DNA of 64,000 bases from Phycisphaerae bacterium. GTDB taxonomy: Bacteria; Planctomycetota; Phycisphaerae; UBA1845. Under the pieces are notes generated by a model. The model was not told where the DNA came from and searched no databases. It saw only the letters and a list, made by a program, of their open reading frames with translations. Shown piece by piece: positions 1-8,943 of this stretch (the first letter of the stretch is position 1; every line of letters begins with the position of its first letter). The DNA lies in contig JAJDEA010000120.1 of the NCBI GenBank assembly GCA_029260035.1, forward strand, positions 1 through 64,000, in the 5' to 3' direction. The translations under genes were made by a program, and so were the position numbers.

Positions 1-37
1 ATTTCCGTAGCTAGTAATCCCGACAGCCAGTAACCCC

Positions 38-2191
38 TCAGGGGAAATCGGGAGTGATTGTCGTCGGCCTCGCAATTTCCTGCGTCGATTTTTTTGATAG
101 CAGGAAAAGCCCAATGCAAAGGAGTACAGCACCGATCGCCAACAAATGGATCGGCAGGTGGCCGGCACTTTCCGATTCGGCTCCGGAGTTCAAGCCAACC
201 CAACTTACCCAATCTGTACGAATTACGCTTATGGACGTCAGCGCGTTGTGCATCATATGCGCTACCATGCCTGGCACGATGGACTTTGATTGCCAGCACG
301 CATACGCCAAAACGACGCCCAACGCTGCGGTTACTGCAAACTTGAAAAGCAGGAAATGAAACACGCCGAACACCGCAGCGGAGACCAAAATCGCTGGCCA
401 TTTTCGCGAAGCACAACCAAGCCCGCCAAGGAGTAATCCACGGAAGAGCAATTCTTCGCACACAGCGGGCACCACCGCAATAAGTAATACGACGTGGAAC
501 AAAGGCATGTTTCGCAGCGTATCGGCGAATCCTTGTGCATATTCCGTGATTCCCGGCGGAGCGCCCAGCAAGCCGAATTGCAGCAGGTTCAATTCGTGTG
601 CCGGAATCCATATGGATATGCCGATCAATATGCCGCCGACTAAATGCCGAATTCCTGGCATACGGATGGAAAAAGCGCGACGGACTTCGACTTTCCAATA
701 CAACAATACAACGACCGGCACAACGACAAACATCATCGGCATTAAGACGCCTGTCGCATACAACACGCCCGAAGCGGATTCTTCCGTGCTACTTGGCGAT
801 ATCGCGCTTTGAATGAAATACCAAACGGGAAAAAGCAACGCGACAATCAACAAGCTCATCGATACAGATGGAGAAGGCGAAGGCTTGATGAGCGAGCGAG
901 AGAAAATCGTTTTGATCGATCCGGCATCGGAGAATACGACTGATTCACGACCAAAAACACTGGCTGCGACAGCCACGGCGGAGCTTGCATAGAGTGTCGT
1001 GGAAACAACAACCAAGACGACGTTCCACGTCGGAACGACGGCACCTAACAGAAGATCCCGTGCAAGCAGAACCATATTGCCGACCGGCATGACCAGCATG
1101 ATTCCCTCCATGCGCGTGGCAGGAAGTGCTGCAATACCGCCGGGAATAAGCACAGCCATGATGACCGGAGTCACATAGTTCTGCGCTTCCTTGAAGGTTC
1201 TCGCATAGCTACACACGGCGATCATAATCGCTGACATCAGTACGGCAAACGGAACCAGGCACACAAGAATCAGCGCCATCGTACCCAGCGGCAACGATCC
1301 TCCGGTACTCGCGATGATCTTATCAAACCCGCCAAAATATACGGTTGCGGTCACACTGCCAAGATTCAACGCGGCCCCCATTATCGCGACGGTCGTAACG
1401 ACGAGGAACTTGCCCACAATCAAGTCGATGACGGGCACGGGCGACACCATCAATGATTCCAGCGTGCCTCGCTCTCGCTCACCTGCTGTCAGATCGATGG
1501 CAGGGTAAATGGCTCCTGTTATGGTCATCAAGACTAAGATAAGAGGCAGGATTTGGCCTAGAATCGAAGGCGGCGACGACAAGTCAGCTGACGAAACTGA
1601 GAATGGCTTGTCGAAATGCTTCGGCAATCCCGCACGCCGTTTGCGATCGTTCTTCATATACTCGCCGACTTGCTGGAACATCGCTTGAAGCCCATTGGCT
1701 ACGAATCGACTTCGAACCTCTTCATAATCTGCCAGGATTTCAAACTCGTTTTGCTTGTCAATTTGATCAACGAAATTTTCCCCCTTAAAGACAACGCCCG
1801 CGTGAATCCGCCGTTCGCGGATCAATTGTTCCAACGTCTCCCGCGATTCAAACGGCACGATACGCTTGACCAGATCGGCTAATGTCTTCGATTTCTCTTC
1901 AGAAGATTCGGACTCGCTATCCGGCGCGTTCATATTAAGTGCCGCAATTGCGGCATCACGCTGCAACAAATATCGAAGCACGCTGGCCTGGTTTTCTCCA
2001 ACAACGCCAACGACAAAATGTTCATCGTCAAGAGATGCCTGTTGGTAACTGACCGCCTGAACAGACCCCAACATCAACAGCGGATAGAGAACGATCGGAA
2101 CGAGAATCATCGCAATCAGCGTGCGACGATCGCGCATGATATCAGTCAGCTCTTTCCAATAGATCGTTCTAATCCGATGACGAAAGCTCAT
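38..2191 (-). CDS. ABC-2 permease (NatB-like) fused to a CPBP intramembrane protease
   Basis: A 717-residue inner-membrane protein with two modules. Residues 1-420 resemble the NatB/ABC-2 permease family: an N-terminal membrane helix near 25-47, an extracytoplasmic segment of about 160 residues, then a helical bundle from 210 to 415. Residues 440-710 form a CPBP (CAAX/Abi) protease-like domain with the expected motifs: EExxxR at 579-584, FxxxH at 608-612 and HxxxN at 645-649. The ATG overlaps the stop of the upstream ATPase gene by four bases (ATGA), so the two are translationally coupled and should form one transporter. Family knowledge suggests export of Na+ or small molecules. The protease-like half may process a membrane peptide or be a structural appendage. 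Domain assignment is firm; substrate is unknown. Confidence 0.88.
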   Translation of the reverse strand: MSFRHRIRTIYWKELTDIMRDRRTLIAMILVPIVLYPLLMLGSVQAVSYQQASLDDEHFVVGVVGENQASVLRYLLQRDAAIAALNMNAPDSESESSEEKSKTLADLVKRIVPFESRETLEQLIRERRIHAGVVFKGENFVDQIDKQNEFEILADYEEVRSRFVANGLQAMFQQVGEYMKNDRKRRAGLPKHFDKPFSVSSADLSSPPSILGQILPLILVLMTITGAIYPAIDLTAGERERGTLESLMVSPVPVIDLIVGKFLVVTTVAIMGAALNLGSVTATVYFGGFDKIIASTGGSLPLGTMALILVCLVPFAVLMSAIMIAVCSYARTFKEAQNYVTPVIMAVLIPGGIAALPATRMEGIMLVMPVGNMVLLARDLLLGAVVPTWNVVLVVVSTTLYASSAVAVAASVFGRESVVFSDAGSIKTIFSRSLIKPSPSPSVSMSLLIVALLFPVWYFIQSAISPSSTEESASGVLYATGVLMPMMFVVVPVVVLLYWKVEVRRAFSIRMPGIRHLVGGILIGISIWIPAHELNLLQFGLLGAPPGITEYAQGFADTLRNMPLFHVVLLIAVVPAVCEELLFRGLLLGGLGCASRKWPAILVSAAVFGVFHFLLFKFAVTAALGVVLAYACWQSKSIVPGMVAHMMHNALTSISVIRTDWVSWVGLNSGAESESAGHLPIHLLAIGAVLLCIGLFLLSKKSTQEIARPTTITPDFP

Positions 2192-2952
2192 CGCAGCGCA
2201 GCTCCAACTATTTCGTCCGCATGGATCAGTTTCAGAAAGATGTTGCTCAGACGGTCTTCGCCTGCTTTCGCCCGCAACGCCTCAATATCCCCTTCCGCAA
2301 TCAGTCGGCCATCGTGCAGCAGGCCGATCCGGTCACACATGGTTTCGGCTTCGTCGAGGTAATGGGTCGAGAGAATTATTGATTTGCCCTGGTCGCGTTC
2401 CCGCATGATGTATTCGAGGATAATCCGGTTGCTCATGACATCGAGGCCCAACGTCGGCTCATCCATAATGAGAACGGGAGGATCCGCGATGAGCGCCCGC
2501 GCGATGTTCACGCGCTGCTTCTGGCCCGTTGAAAGCGCACCACAGCGGAGCTCGGCAAAGTCGCCGATTCCGAGCCATCGGATCAATTCGTCAGCCCGGC
2601 TGTTGGCTGCTTCGCGATCAAGTTGATGCAACTCCGCGAAATAGACAAGCAGCTCACGGGCAGTAAGCCTCTGATATAGTCCCGTGTTGGCAGTGAGGAA
2701 TCCGAGGATGCGCTTGACGTCGAAAGGCTCGGAGGAAACATCAAAACCGGCCAAAGTCGCCGTTCCACTTGTCGGCACCATTAGCCCACTGAGCATTCGC
2801 AGTGTGGTGGTTTTTCCCGCGCCGTTCGGGCCAAGTAAGCCGTAGATCTGCCCCTGTCCGACGACAAAGCTCAGACCATCGACCGCTCGTTTCTCCTTCC
2901 CGCTTGGAGTGGGAAAAACCTTAACTAAGTTTTTGGCAACGACCATTTCCAT
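2188..2952 (-). CDS. ABC transporter ATP-binding protein (NatA-like)
   Basis: A 254-residue cytosolic ATPase that would energise the permease encoded just downstream. It has Walker A GPNGAGKTT at 41-49, the ABC signature LSTGQ at 140-144, Walker B LIMDEPT at 161-167, and a switch histidine in the following STHYLDEAE segment. The DEAE after the switch is typical of NatA/DrrA-type exporters. The start is ATG; a second in-frame ATG lies two codons in. The gene ends inside the permease start codon, so the pair is a two-gene unit. No regulator is adjacent. Confidence 0.93.
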   Translation of the reverse strand: MEMVVAKNLVKVFPTPSGKEKRAVDGLSFVVGQGQIYGLLGPNGAGKTTTLRMLSGLMVPTSGTATLAGFDVSSEPFDVKRILGFLTANTGLYQRLTARELLVYFAELHQLDREAANSRADELIRWLGIGDFAELRCGALSTGQKQRVNIARALIADPPVLIMDEPTLGLDVMSNRIILEYIMRERDQGKSIILSTHYLDEAETMCDRIGLLHDGRLIAEGDIEALRAKAGEDRLSNIFLKLIHADEIVGAALR

Positions 2953-3368
2953 TTGAGTTCGATATTGTACCGGTGCAGCAACGTAGCGACAGCGTCAAGT
3001 AGATGTTGGTACGGCTATCCCAAGCAACTTGTTCCGAGTTCGATCGTCGCGAAACTGTTGATTCTCTTCGCATTCGTCCCAAACAATCAAATATAGTGGC
3101 GAATCGTGATCAATCAGGTAATGAGGCAGGCTTCTGAACGATTCCTGTCGAAAAGAGCAGTCCCCAGGCATGTGAGTTGCTACCGCCATCAATCAGTGCG
3201 TGGTAGGATTGGATTCACTTTGAAGCGGCACATTTGTTTTGTACCGCCGAATCGAGATGACTATTCGAAGAAACCAGAGCATGTCCGTTACGGAAAAATA
3301 GAGGATTATCCTACGCAAGGATAAAACAACGGCAGATTCGCCCAACAGAAGATTCAGGAGCAGCTCAC
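2953..3368. other. Intergenic region, no gene seen
   Basis: This 416-base gap separates the minus-strand ABC pair from plus-strand fumC, so it should hold both divergent promoters. Short open frames on both strands have no recognisable domains or ribosome binding sites. No convincing operator or riboswitch was found. The only clear signal is AGGAG at 3356-3360, the fumC ribosome binding site. Confidence 0.5.
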
Positions 3369-4763
3369 ATGGCAGCAGAAACACGCCTCGAAAAAGACAG
3401 CATGGGAGAAATGACAGTGCCAGCGACCGCCTATTGGGGGGCCCAAACCCAAAGGGCGGTTGAGAACTTTCCGATCAGTGGCTATCGATTCGGCAGACGC
3501 TTCGTTCGTGCCCTTGGATTGGTCAAACAATCCGCGGCCAAGGTGAATCGCGATCTCAGCAAACTCGATCCGGAGCGGGCTGAACTTATTGTCAAGGCAG
3601 CCCAGGAAGTGGTCGACGGCAAGCTCGACGAACATTTCGTATTGGACATTTTTCAGACCGGCTCGGGAACGAGCAGCAACATGAATGCCAACGAAGTGAT
3701 TAGCAACCGCGCCATTGAATTAGCTGGCGGGACGATTGGGTCAAGAGAGCCCGTTCACCCGAACGACCACGTCAATATGGGTCAATCGTCTAACGACGTC
3801 ATACCGACGGCACTTCATGTGTCACTGGCAGATGCACTGCAAAACGATTTGACGCCATCGCTCGATCATCTGTCGAAATCGCTGAGCAAGAAGGCCGACG
3901 AATTTGACAAGATCGTAAAAATCGGCAGGACTCACCTGCAAGACGCAACACCCGTTCGGCTTGGTCAGGAATTCGCGGGCTATGCTCGTCAAGCGGCACT
4001 CGCCTCTATGCGCGCAACCAAGGCAATCAAAGCAATGCGCGAACTGCCAATCGGCGGCACCGCAGTTGGAACGGGAATCAACACACACCCGGAATTCGGC
4101 AACCGTATGGCTGTGGTCCTTTCGGAAGTCACCGGCCTTGACTTCGTCGAAGCCGAGGATCATTTTGAGGCACAGGCTGCGAAAGACGGCGTTTGCGAAG
4201 CCAGTGGTCAACTCAAAACGATAGCAGTGAGTCTTTCCAAAATCGCCAACGACATTCGGATTCTCGGCAGTGGCCCCCGTTGCGGCATCGGCGAACTGGC
4301 CATCCCCGCAACCCAACCCGGCAGCAGTATTATGCCCGGCAAAGTCAACCCCGTCATGAGCGAGATGCTCGTCCAGGTTTGCGTGCAAGTGATCGGCAAC
4401 GACACAGCGGTGACAGCAGGATGTCGTGAGAGCTATTACGAGCTAAACGTAGGCATGCCTGTGATCGCCCACAATGCGCTCGAATCCACCCGCATTCTGG
4501 CCCAGGCAGCTCGTGTCTTCGCGGATCGATGCGTAGCGGGAATCCAGGCCAACGTCGAGCGATGCGCGGAACTCATCGAGGGATCGCTCGCCATGTGTAC
4601 GTCACTCGCTCCGAAAATCGGCTATGACAAAGCGGCGGCGATTGCCAAAGAAGCATTCGCGACGGGTAAGACCGTTCGACAAGTTGCGAAAGAGCATCAG
4701 GTGCTCAGCGATGCGGAACTCGACGAGACCCTCGATGCGGAGGCCATGACTAAGCCTGGGTAG
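3369..4763 (+). CDS. fumC: Class II fumarate hydratase
   Basis: Catalyses reversible hydration of fumarate to L-malate in the TCA cycle. The 464-residue length matches oxygen-stable class II FumC, a cytosolic homotetramer without an Fe-S cluster. The superfamily signature GSSIMPGKVNP begins at residue 318, and SSNDVIPTALH and the TGxNTHPEF-type segments (as GTGINTHPEFG) are present. The start codon is preceded by AGGAG with an 8-base spacer. It is transcribed alone, divergent from the ABC pair and convergent with the HtrA-like series. Aconitase is encoded 51 kb away in the same window, so TCA genes are dispersed. Confidence 0.96.
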   Translation: MAAETRLEKDSMGEMTVPATAYWGAQTQRAVENFPISGYRFGRRFVRALGLVKQSAAKVNRDLSKLDPERAELIVKAAQEVVDGKLDEHFVLDIFQTGSGTSSNMNANEVISNRAIELAGGTIGSREPVHPNDHVNMGQSSNDVIPTALHVSLADALQNDLTPSLDHLSKSLSKKADEFDKIVKIGRTHLQDATPVRLGQEFAGYARQAALASMRATKAIKAMRELPIGGTAVGTGINTHPEFGNRMAVVLSEVTGLDFVEAEDHFEAQAAKDGVCEASGQLKTIAVSLSKIANDIRILGSGPRCGIGELAIPATQPGSSIMPGKVNPVMSEMLVQVCVQVIGNDTAVTAGCRESYYELNVGMPVIAHNALESTRILAQAARVFADRCVAGIQANVERCAELIEGSLAMCTSLAPKIGYDKAAAIAKEAFATGKTVRQVAKEHQVLSDAELDETLDAEAMTKPG

Positions 4764-4848
4764 AGCAACCCGGTATTCAAGCATCAAGAAACCGAGATTC
4801 CTACGGAGATCTTAAGAAACGACCGGAAGCCATTAAGTTCGACGTGCT

Positions 4849-6024
4849 CTATTCGACGCCTTCGCGATTCGGGGTGCCTGCATCATCCACTGAGTCGCTC
4901 AATTCCGGGAGCGGCCCCAAATCGATATTTCTGGCGAGCGTGACCTGGATGGTAATCTCTTCATCGCCGCGTTCGAGCAAGATCTCGACATCCTCGCCCG
5001 CAGCTATCATGTATGTCGCCTTAATGATATGACCAAAATTCTTGATCTTCCTGCCATCAATCTCGGCAATCCGATCGCCGATTTGTGCACCCGCTTCTCG
5101 CATCGGAGAGGGGTCAGCCATGTTTGCAACAAACACGCCATCGGGCCGATTGCGTGGCGTAGACATGCCAAGCCAGCCACGATGAAATGACCGCCCCGTT
5201 TTGAGTGTTTCCACAATGGAATCGATGCGATCCTTTGGCACGACAAATCCGATCCCGGAATCGTAAAACTCAACGCCAGCAAGCTCGCCTGGTTTTTGCG
5301 CCATGGGCACACAAAGTCCAATGATCTTACCCTCGATATCGCAAAGCGGCCCACCGTAATTGACGGGGCTTAGTTTCGCATCCGTTTGGATAGCATTTCC
5401 CTGCATACGCTGAAGAGCGCTTACAATGCCAACTGTAACGGCTGGCTGCCTACCCCCCAGGCCTAGCCCCATGGCAATCGCCCATTCACCCGTGCGGACG
5501 TCTTCGCGTTCTTTCCAGGGTGGTGTCGGCAAATTGTCTTCCTCAATCTTGAGGAGCGCAATTTTTCGCACTTGATCGCGAGCAATTAAATCTGCAGCAA
5601 CATGCCTGCCGTCAGCAAGTGTGACGGAGATCAGTACCGGCTCGCGAACAAAATTGAAACTGCTTGTTACAATATAGCCGTCGCTAGAGTAAATAGTTCC
5701 CGTGGTCGATCCGTCCGCCACAATGAACTTGGAACCTGTCGATTCTCGGAATGGATTGGGCTTTGGATCCTCGCCCTCCTTTTCCTTCCCTTTGGTATTG
5801 ATTTGCGTCGTCGGCTGTGCGCCGCCCACCGTGTCGATCCGCACGATGTAAGGCCTGGTCGCTTCGAGCACGGATCGACAGGCTCGCTGCGTATCGAGCA
5901 GGAGTTGCATTTCCGTGCCAGGAGAGCGTTCGTCATCGATCGCCATAGAATGCCTTGTATATGGCACAAGCAGGAATATCAAAAAGAGCACGCTTGCGGA
6001 ATAGGAAATACGTCCGAACATCAC
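4849..6024 (-). CDS. Catalytically dead HtrA-like (S1C) protein with PDZ domain, second pseudoprotease
   Basis: A 391-residue protein with an N-terminal hydrophobic export segment (residues 8-22), a trypsin-like fold at about 45-255 and a PDZ domain at about 275-365. Aligned by eye with the neighbouring active paralogue, all three catalytic positions are changed: the His of TNYHVV is Phe123 (TSSFNF), the Asp of DPVGDVA is Lys154, and the nucleophile Ser of NPGNSGGPL is Tyr223 (SPVNYGGPL). The fold glycines around the former Ser (YGGPL) survive, which argues for a selected binding or scaffold role rather than decay. A Lys/Glu/Pro-rich insertion lies at 75-95. The start overlaps the stop of the previous gene (ATGA). 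Last gene of the long minus-strand series. Confidence 0.85.
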   Translation of the reverse strand: MMFGRISYSASVLFLIFLLVPYTRHSMAIDDERSPGTEMQLLLDTQRACRSVLEATRPYIVRIDTVGGAQPTTQINTKGKEKEGEDPKPNPFRESTGSKFIVADGSTTGTIYSSDGYIVTSSFNFVREPVLISVTLADGRHVAADLIARDQVRKIALLKIEEDNLPTPPWKEREDVRTGEWAIAMGLGLGGRQPAVTVGIVSALQRMQGNAIQTDAKLSPVNYGGPLCDIEGKIIGLCVPMAQKPGELAGVEFYDSGIGFVVPKDRIDSIVETLKTGRSFHRGWLGMSTPRNRPDGVFVANMADPSPMREAGAQIGDRIAEIDGRKIKNFGHIIKATYMIAAGEDVEILLERGDEEITIQVTLARNIDLGPLPELSDSVDDAGTPNREGVE

Positions 6025-7133
6025 GGGCCTTTCGTCTCTATGAAAATGGTCTTGATGACTCGGCCACGCCGAATAACAATTTCTATTGGCTCGCCAGGAT
6101 CAAGCCTATTAAGTCCAGCCTTGTATGCAGCCACATCAGGGACATTTCGACCATTGATGGAAAGTATTAAGTCGTCTTTGCGAACACCGGCCAAATCAGC
6201 AAGCGATTTTCGCTTGACTCGTTCGACGTATGGCAGCACGGTTCGATAGCCTGTCTTGCTGATCTTGATTCCAAGATCGATGCGGTCTTCGTGACTTTCC
6301 CTCGACCGGGTCGAATCATTGGTACCGTCTTCGCCTTGAGCTTGAAGAAAGAAATTGCAAAGTACGCTGCGCGGGATCGCATAATTGAGGTGCGTGTGCG
6401 TTTGGTTTGAAATGACAAGCCTGCCGATCATCCCTACGAATTCACCTTTTATGTTCACGACTGCGCTGCCCGGCGCGCCCGGGTTGCTCGTAATTCCATC
6501 TATAATCAAGACTTCGCCGGTGTACGGAAAATCATTGACACGACGTCTCGCGTCGAGACGTGTACGAGCGGAGAAAACACCATGGGCGATCGAAACGGGT
6601 TCGGGGCCGTCAGCAACTTTGAACGCGTTTCCCGCTGCAATAATCCAATCTCCAGGCTGCAGGGAACTTGATTGTGCCGAGCTAGCAACACTCTCACAAG
6701 CAAGATCGAAGAAAGGAAAAAGACCGGCTACTGGGTCGAAGGAAGGGCTGTCTGCCGGCCACGTTTCGTTCTGATCGGATTTTTGTTTCGTCATGCGTAG
6801 CAGTGCGAGCTGAAGCTTCTCGTCTCGCCGCACGATTTCCGCCGTGTAATGGACGCCTTCGGGCGTGACGACTGAGATGACTTTCGCGTCAATCAAGAGC
6901 GATGAAACGGTCAGGATTAAACCATCTTCGGAAACAACAACACCCGAGCCGTACCCTGCCTGAACCCCCGCACCGAGGCCGTATAACTTCACAACGCGCG
7001 GCTGGAGCCTGTCGATCGCTTGATCGAACCCACCAGCGGCAGCGCGTACTGCAAATGAAGCAATCACTAATGAGAGCAAGAGGAAAAAATTTCTCGCACC
7101 TAACGCTACTCTCGGTTGGCGGTGGAGAATCAT
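6021..7133 (-). CDS. Catalytically dead HtrA-like (S1C) protein with PDZ domain, first pseudoprotease
   Basis: A 370-residue exported protein with a signal sequence at about 13-33, a trypsin-like fold at about 40-260 and a C-terminal PDZ at about 280-368. The three triad positions are Ser78 (LTVSSLL instead of LTNYHVV), Gln108 (DEKLQLA instead of DPVGDVA) and Pro221 (NPGAPGSAV instead of NPGNSGGPL), so hydrolysis by the usual mechanism is not expected. The frame is intact and PDZ residues such as DDLILSINGR are well kept. It overlaps its upstream and downstream neighbours by ATGA on both sides, so three HtrA-like proteins should be made in a coupled way. A role as adaptor or regulator of the active protease is inference. 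Confidence 0.85.
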   Translation of the reverse strand: MILHRQPRVALGARNFFLLLSLVIASFAVRAAAGGFDQAIDRLQPRVVKLYGLGAGVQAGYGSGVVVSEDGLILTVSSLLIDAKVISVVTPEGVHYTAEIVRRDEKLQLALLRMTKQKSDQNETWPADSPSFDPVAGLFPFFDLACESVASSAQSSSLQPGDWIIAAGNAFKVADGPEPVSIAHGVFSARTRLDARRRVNDFPYTGEVLIIDGITSNPGAPGSAVVNIKGEFVGMIGRLVISNQTHTHLNYAIPRSVLCNFFLQAQGEDGTNDSTRSRESHEDRIDLGIKISKTGYRTVLPYVERVKRKSLADLAGVRKDDLILSINGRNVPDVAAYKAGLNRLDPGEPIEIVIRRGRVIKTIFIETKGP

Positions 7134-8890
7134 GGATCAACTCTCCATTGTGAGAGCGAATCCTGGTAGCGATATCCCGGCCCGGAGACAATGATCGTCT
7201 TGGGCAATCGGAGCACGCCACTCGCCTCGTAATCATGGAGATCCAACGACACCCTCACTCCCGAAGGATCATCTTCAAGATCTATGCGCAAGAGGTCATG
7301 CGAATCCATATCGAATTGCAAACGCGCTTGAGCGTCCTCGCCGATCGGCCAAGTAATCACTTCCGCCTCACGGGCGGGCAAGTATCGTGCACCAGCCTTG
7401 GCATCCAGATCACCTGCCATGTCTTTCATTCGTTCAAAGAAGACAGCATCGCCTCCCGCATGTCGAACATTGCCCGGTAGTGTATCTCCGGGCGGCTTCA
7501 TAAGGGTCTTGAAAACAAGGTCCAATGCAGCCAAGACCATCGCGCGATCGGTCGTTAAGTCAAACTCTTCCTCTCCTTCGCGTCGCTGCGTTGCCCGCTT
7601 TCCATCGAAGGAGAAAATCCTTATGGTTTCATTTTCTTCAGGCGAATGCTCCGTCAAGAACAATCCTTCGGTAGTCACCCGCGCAGCAAACAACTGATCG
7701 GCTTTCACGTCGCGATCGGCCAGAGCGAAATGCGTTCGATGGACGTTCCATTTCAGAGATTCAAATGGCTCCGCTGTATCGTCAGAACGCGCACTGCCTT
7801 TAAAGGCAGCCAACACACGCCGAACTTCTCGGTCGTTTACTTCCTGATCTACAATATAAGGCTTTCGCATCTTCGGCGGGATGGGATCAAGACGAACGAT
7901 TGATTCCGTTTTGGTGTTTTCCCTTTCAATCAACACCCGAACATTTCTGCTTCCCGGATACGTTCCCAAAACACTGGCGAAATGGTTCGGTGACGTAATC
8001 CTAACGCCATCTATCGAGAGCAGGCGATCTCCAAGTTGAGCGCCCGATCTGCTCAGCGCACCTGCCGGCAACATTTCCGCCAAGACCGTTTCACGATTTT
8101 GATCCAACTTAACTGTTGCCTGCAATGTGCCGTGCGCGGCGACAAGTCCAGATCGCAGAGCAGGTATGAATCGCCTCATCTGATTTGAGGTAATGGCATA
8201 GCCGAAACCAACGTTGTATCGACCTCGCGTGTTGACGGATATTCTCCCGTTAACGCCAATCACCTCTCCATCGCCATTGAACAACGGCCCGCCGGAATTC
8301 CCAGGATTGATCGACGTATCAACCTGGATGCAATCGGTGTAAGTCAGGTTTCCTTTCACACCCCATTGGTAGCGATGGATTCCCGTTACGATGCCAAGTG
8401 TCACGGTCGGCGAGTAGTCGTCGCTGAGAGTAAACGGGTTACCCATTGCGATGGCAGTGTCGCCGACGCGAACAAGATCGGAATCGCCGAGATCCGCAAA
8501 GGGAAAGGTCTCGCGCCCTACGAGTCTAAACATTGCGACGTCGCCTACGGGGTCGATCCCGAGAACCTCCAGATCGTAAAGCTTTCCATCACTCAGCCCG
8601 CCAAGACCTTTACGCTTATCGAGCATCCCTGCTACGACATGATAATTCGTCAGGCCATAGCCCTGTTCATCGATGATGACCCCCGAACCACCACCCCTCT
8701 GCTGCGTGTCGAAGACAGCAACCACAGCCGAACTCACACGATCGATCATTGCGATACGCTCAGCCTGCGCTTTCAACACCGATTCTGCCGGCGTAACGGC
8801 ATCAACACGACCGGGCGCAAATGCTATCGCCGCAGCCGCGAGAACCCACGCTGATATTTGGCCGAACGAAATCTCTGATGTACCTAACAT
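7130..8890 (-). CDS. HtrA/DegP-like serine protease with PDZ domain, intact triad
   Basis: A 586-residue secreted or periplasmic S1C protease. The start chosen gives a clean signal peptide (MLGTSEIS followed by a hydrophobic run to APG). A longer frame from 8986 would add 32 residues and overlap the upstream stop. The triad is His84 (TNYHVV), Asp117 (DPVGDVA) and Ser199 (NPGNSGGPL). A PDZ domain follows at about 265-355. The last 200 residues match no domain I recognise; they contain beta-rich segments with repeated DDxxL patterns. It is first of three HtrA-like genes and the only one with a complete active site. Expected role: quality control or processing of envelope proteins. Confidence 0.9.
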   Translation of the reverse strand: MLGTSEISFGQISAWVLAAAAIAFAPGRVDAVTPAESVLKAQAERIAMIDRVSSAVVAVFDTQQRGGGSGVIIDEQGYGLTNYHVVAGMLDKRKGLGGLSDGKLYDLEVLGIDPVGDVAMFRLVGRETFPFADLGDSDLVRVGDTAIAMGNPFTLSDDYSPTVTLGIVTGIHRYQWGVKGNLTYTDCIQVDTSINPGNSGGPLFNGDGEVIGVNGRISVNTRGRYNVGFGYAITSNQMRRFIPALRSGLVAAHGTLQATVKLDQNRETVLAEMLPAGALSRSGAQLGDRLLSIDGVRITSPNHFASVLGTYPGSRNVRVLIERENTKTESIVRLDPIPPKMRKPYIVDQEVNDREVRRVLAAFKGSARSDDTAEPFESLKWNVHRTHFALADRDVKADQLFAARVTTEGLFLTEHSPEENETIRIFSFDGKRATQRREGEEEFDLTTDRAMVLAALDLVFKTLMKPPGDTLPGNVRHAGGDAVFFERMKDMAGDLDAKAGARYLPAREAEVITWPIGEDAQARLQFDMDSHDLLRIDLEDDPSGVRVSLDLHDYEASGVLRLPKTIIVSGPGYRYQDSLSQWRVDP

Positions 8891-8943
8891 AGTTCGCAAT
8901 ATTTTTCGCACAATCGTCTGTAGAGGCCAAGACCGCTGAAGAA

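Noticed and set aside
5602-6249. A 215-codon plus-strand frame opposite two HtrA-like genes
   Set aside because: Antisense to two genes with recognisable PDZ and protease folds; no ribosome binding site or family.
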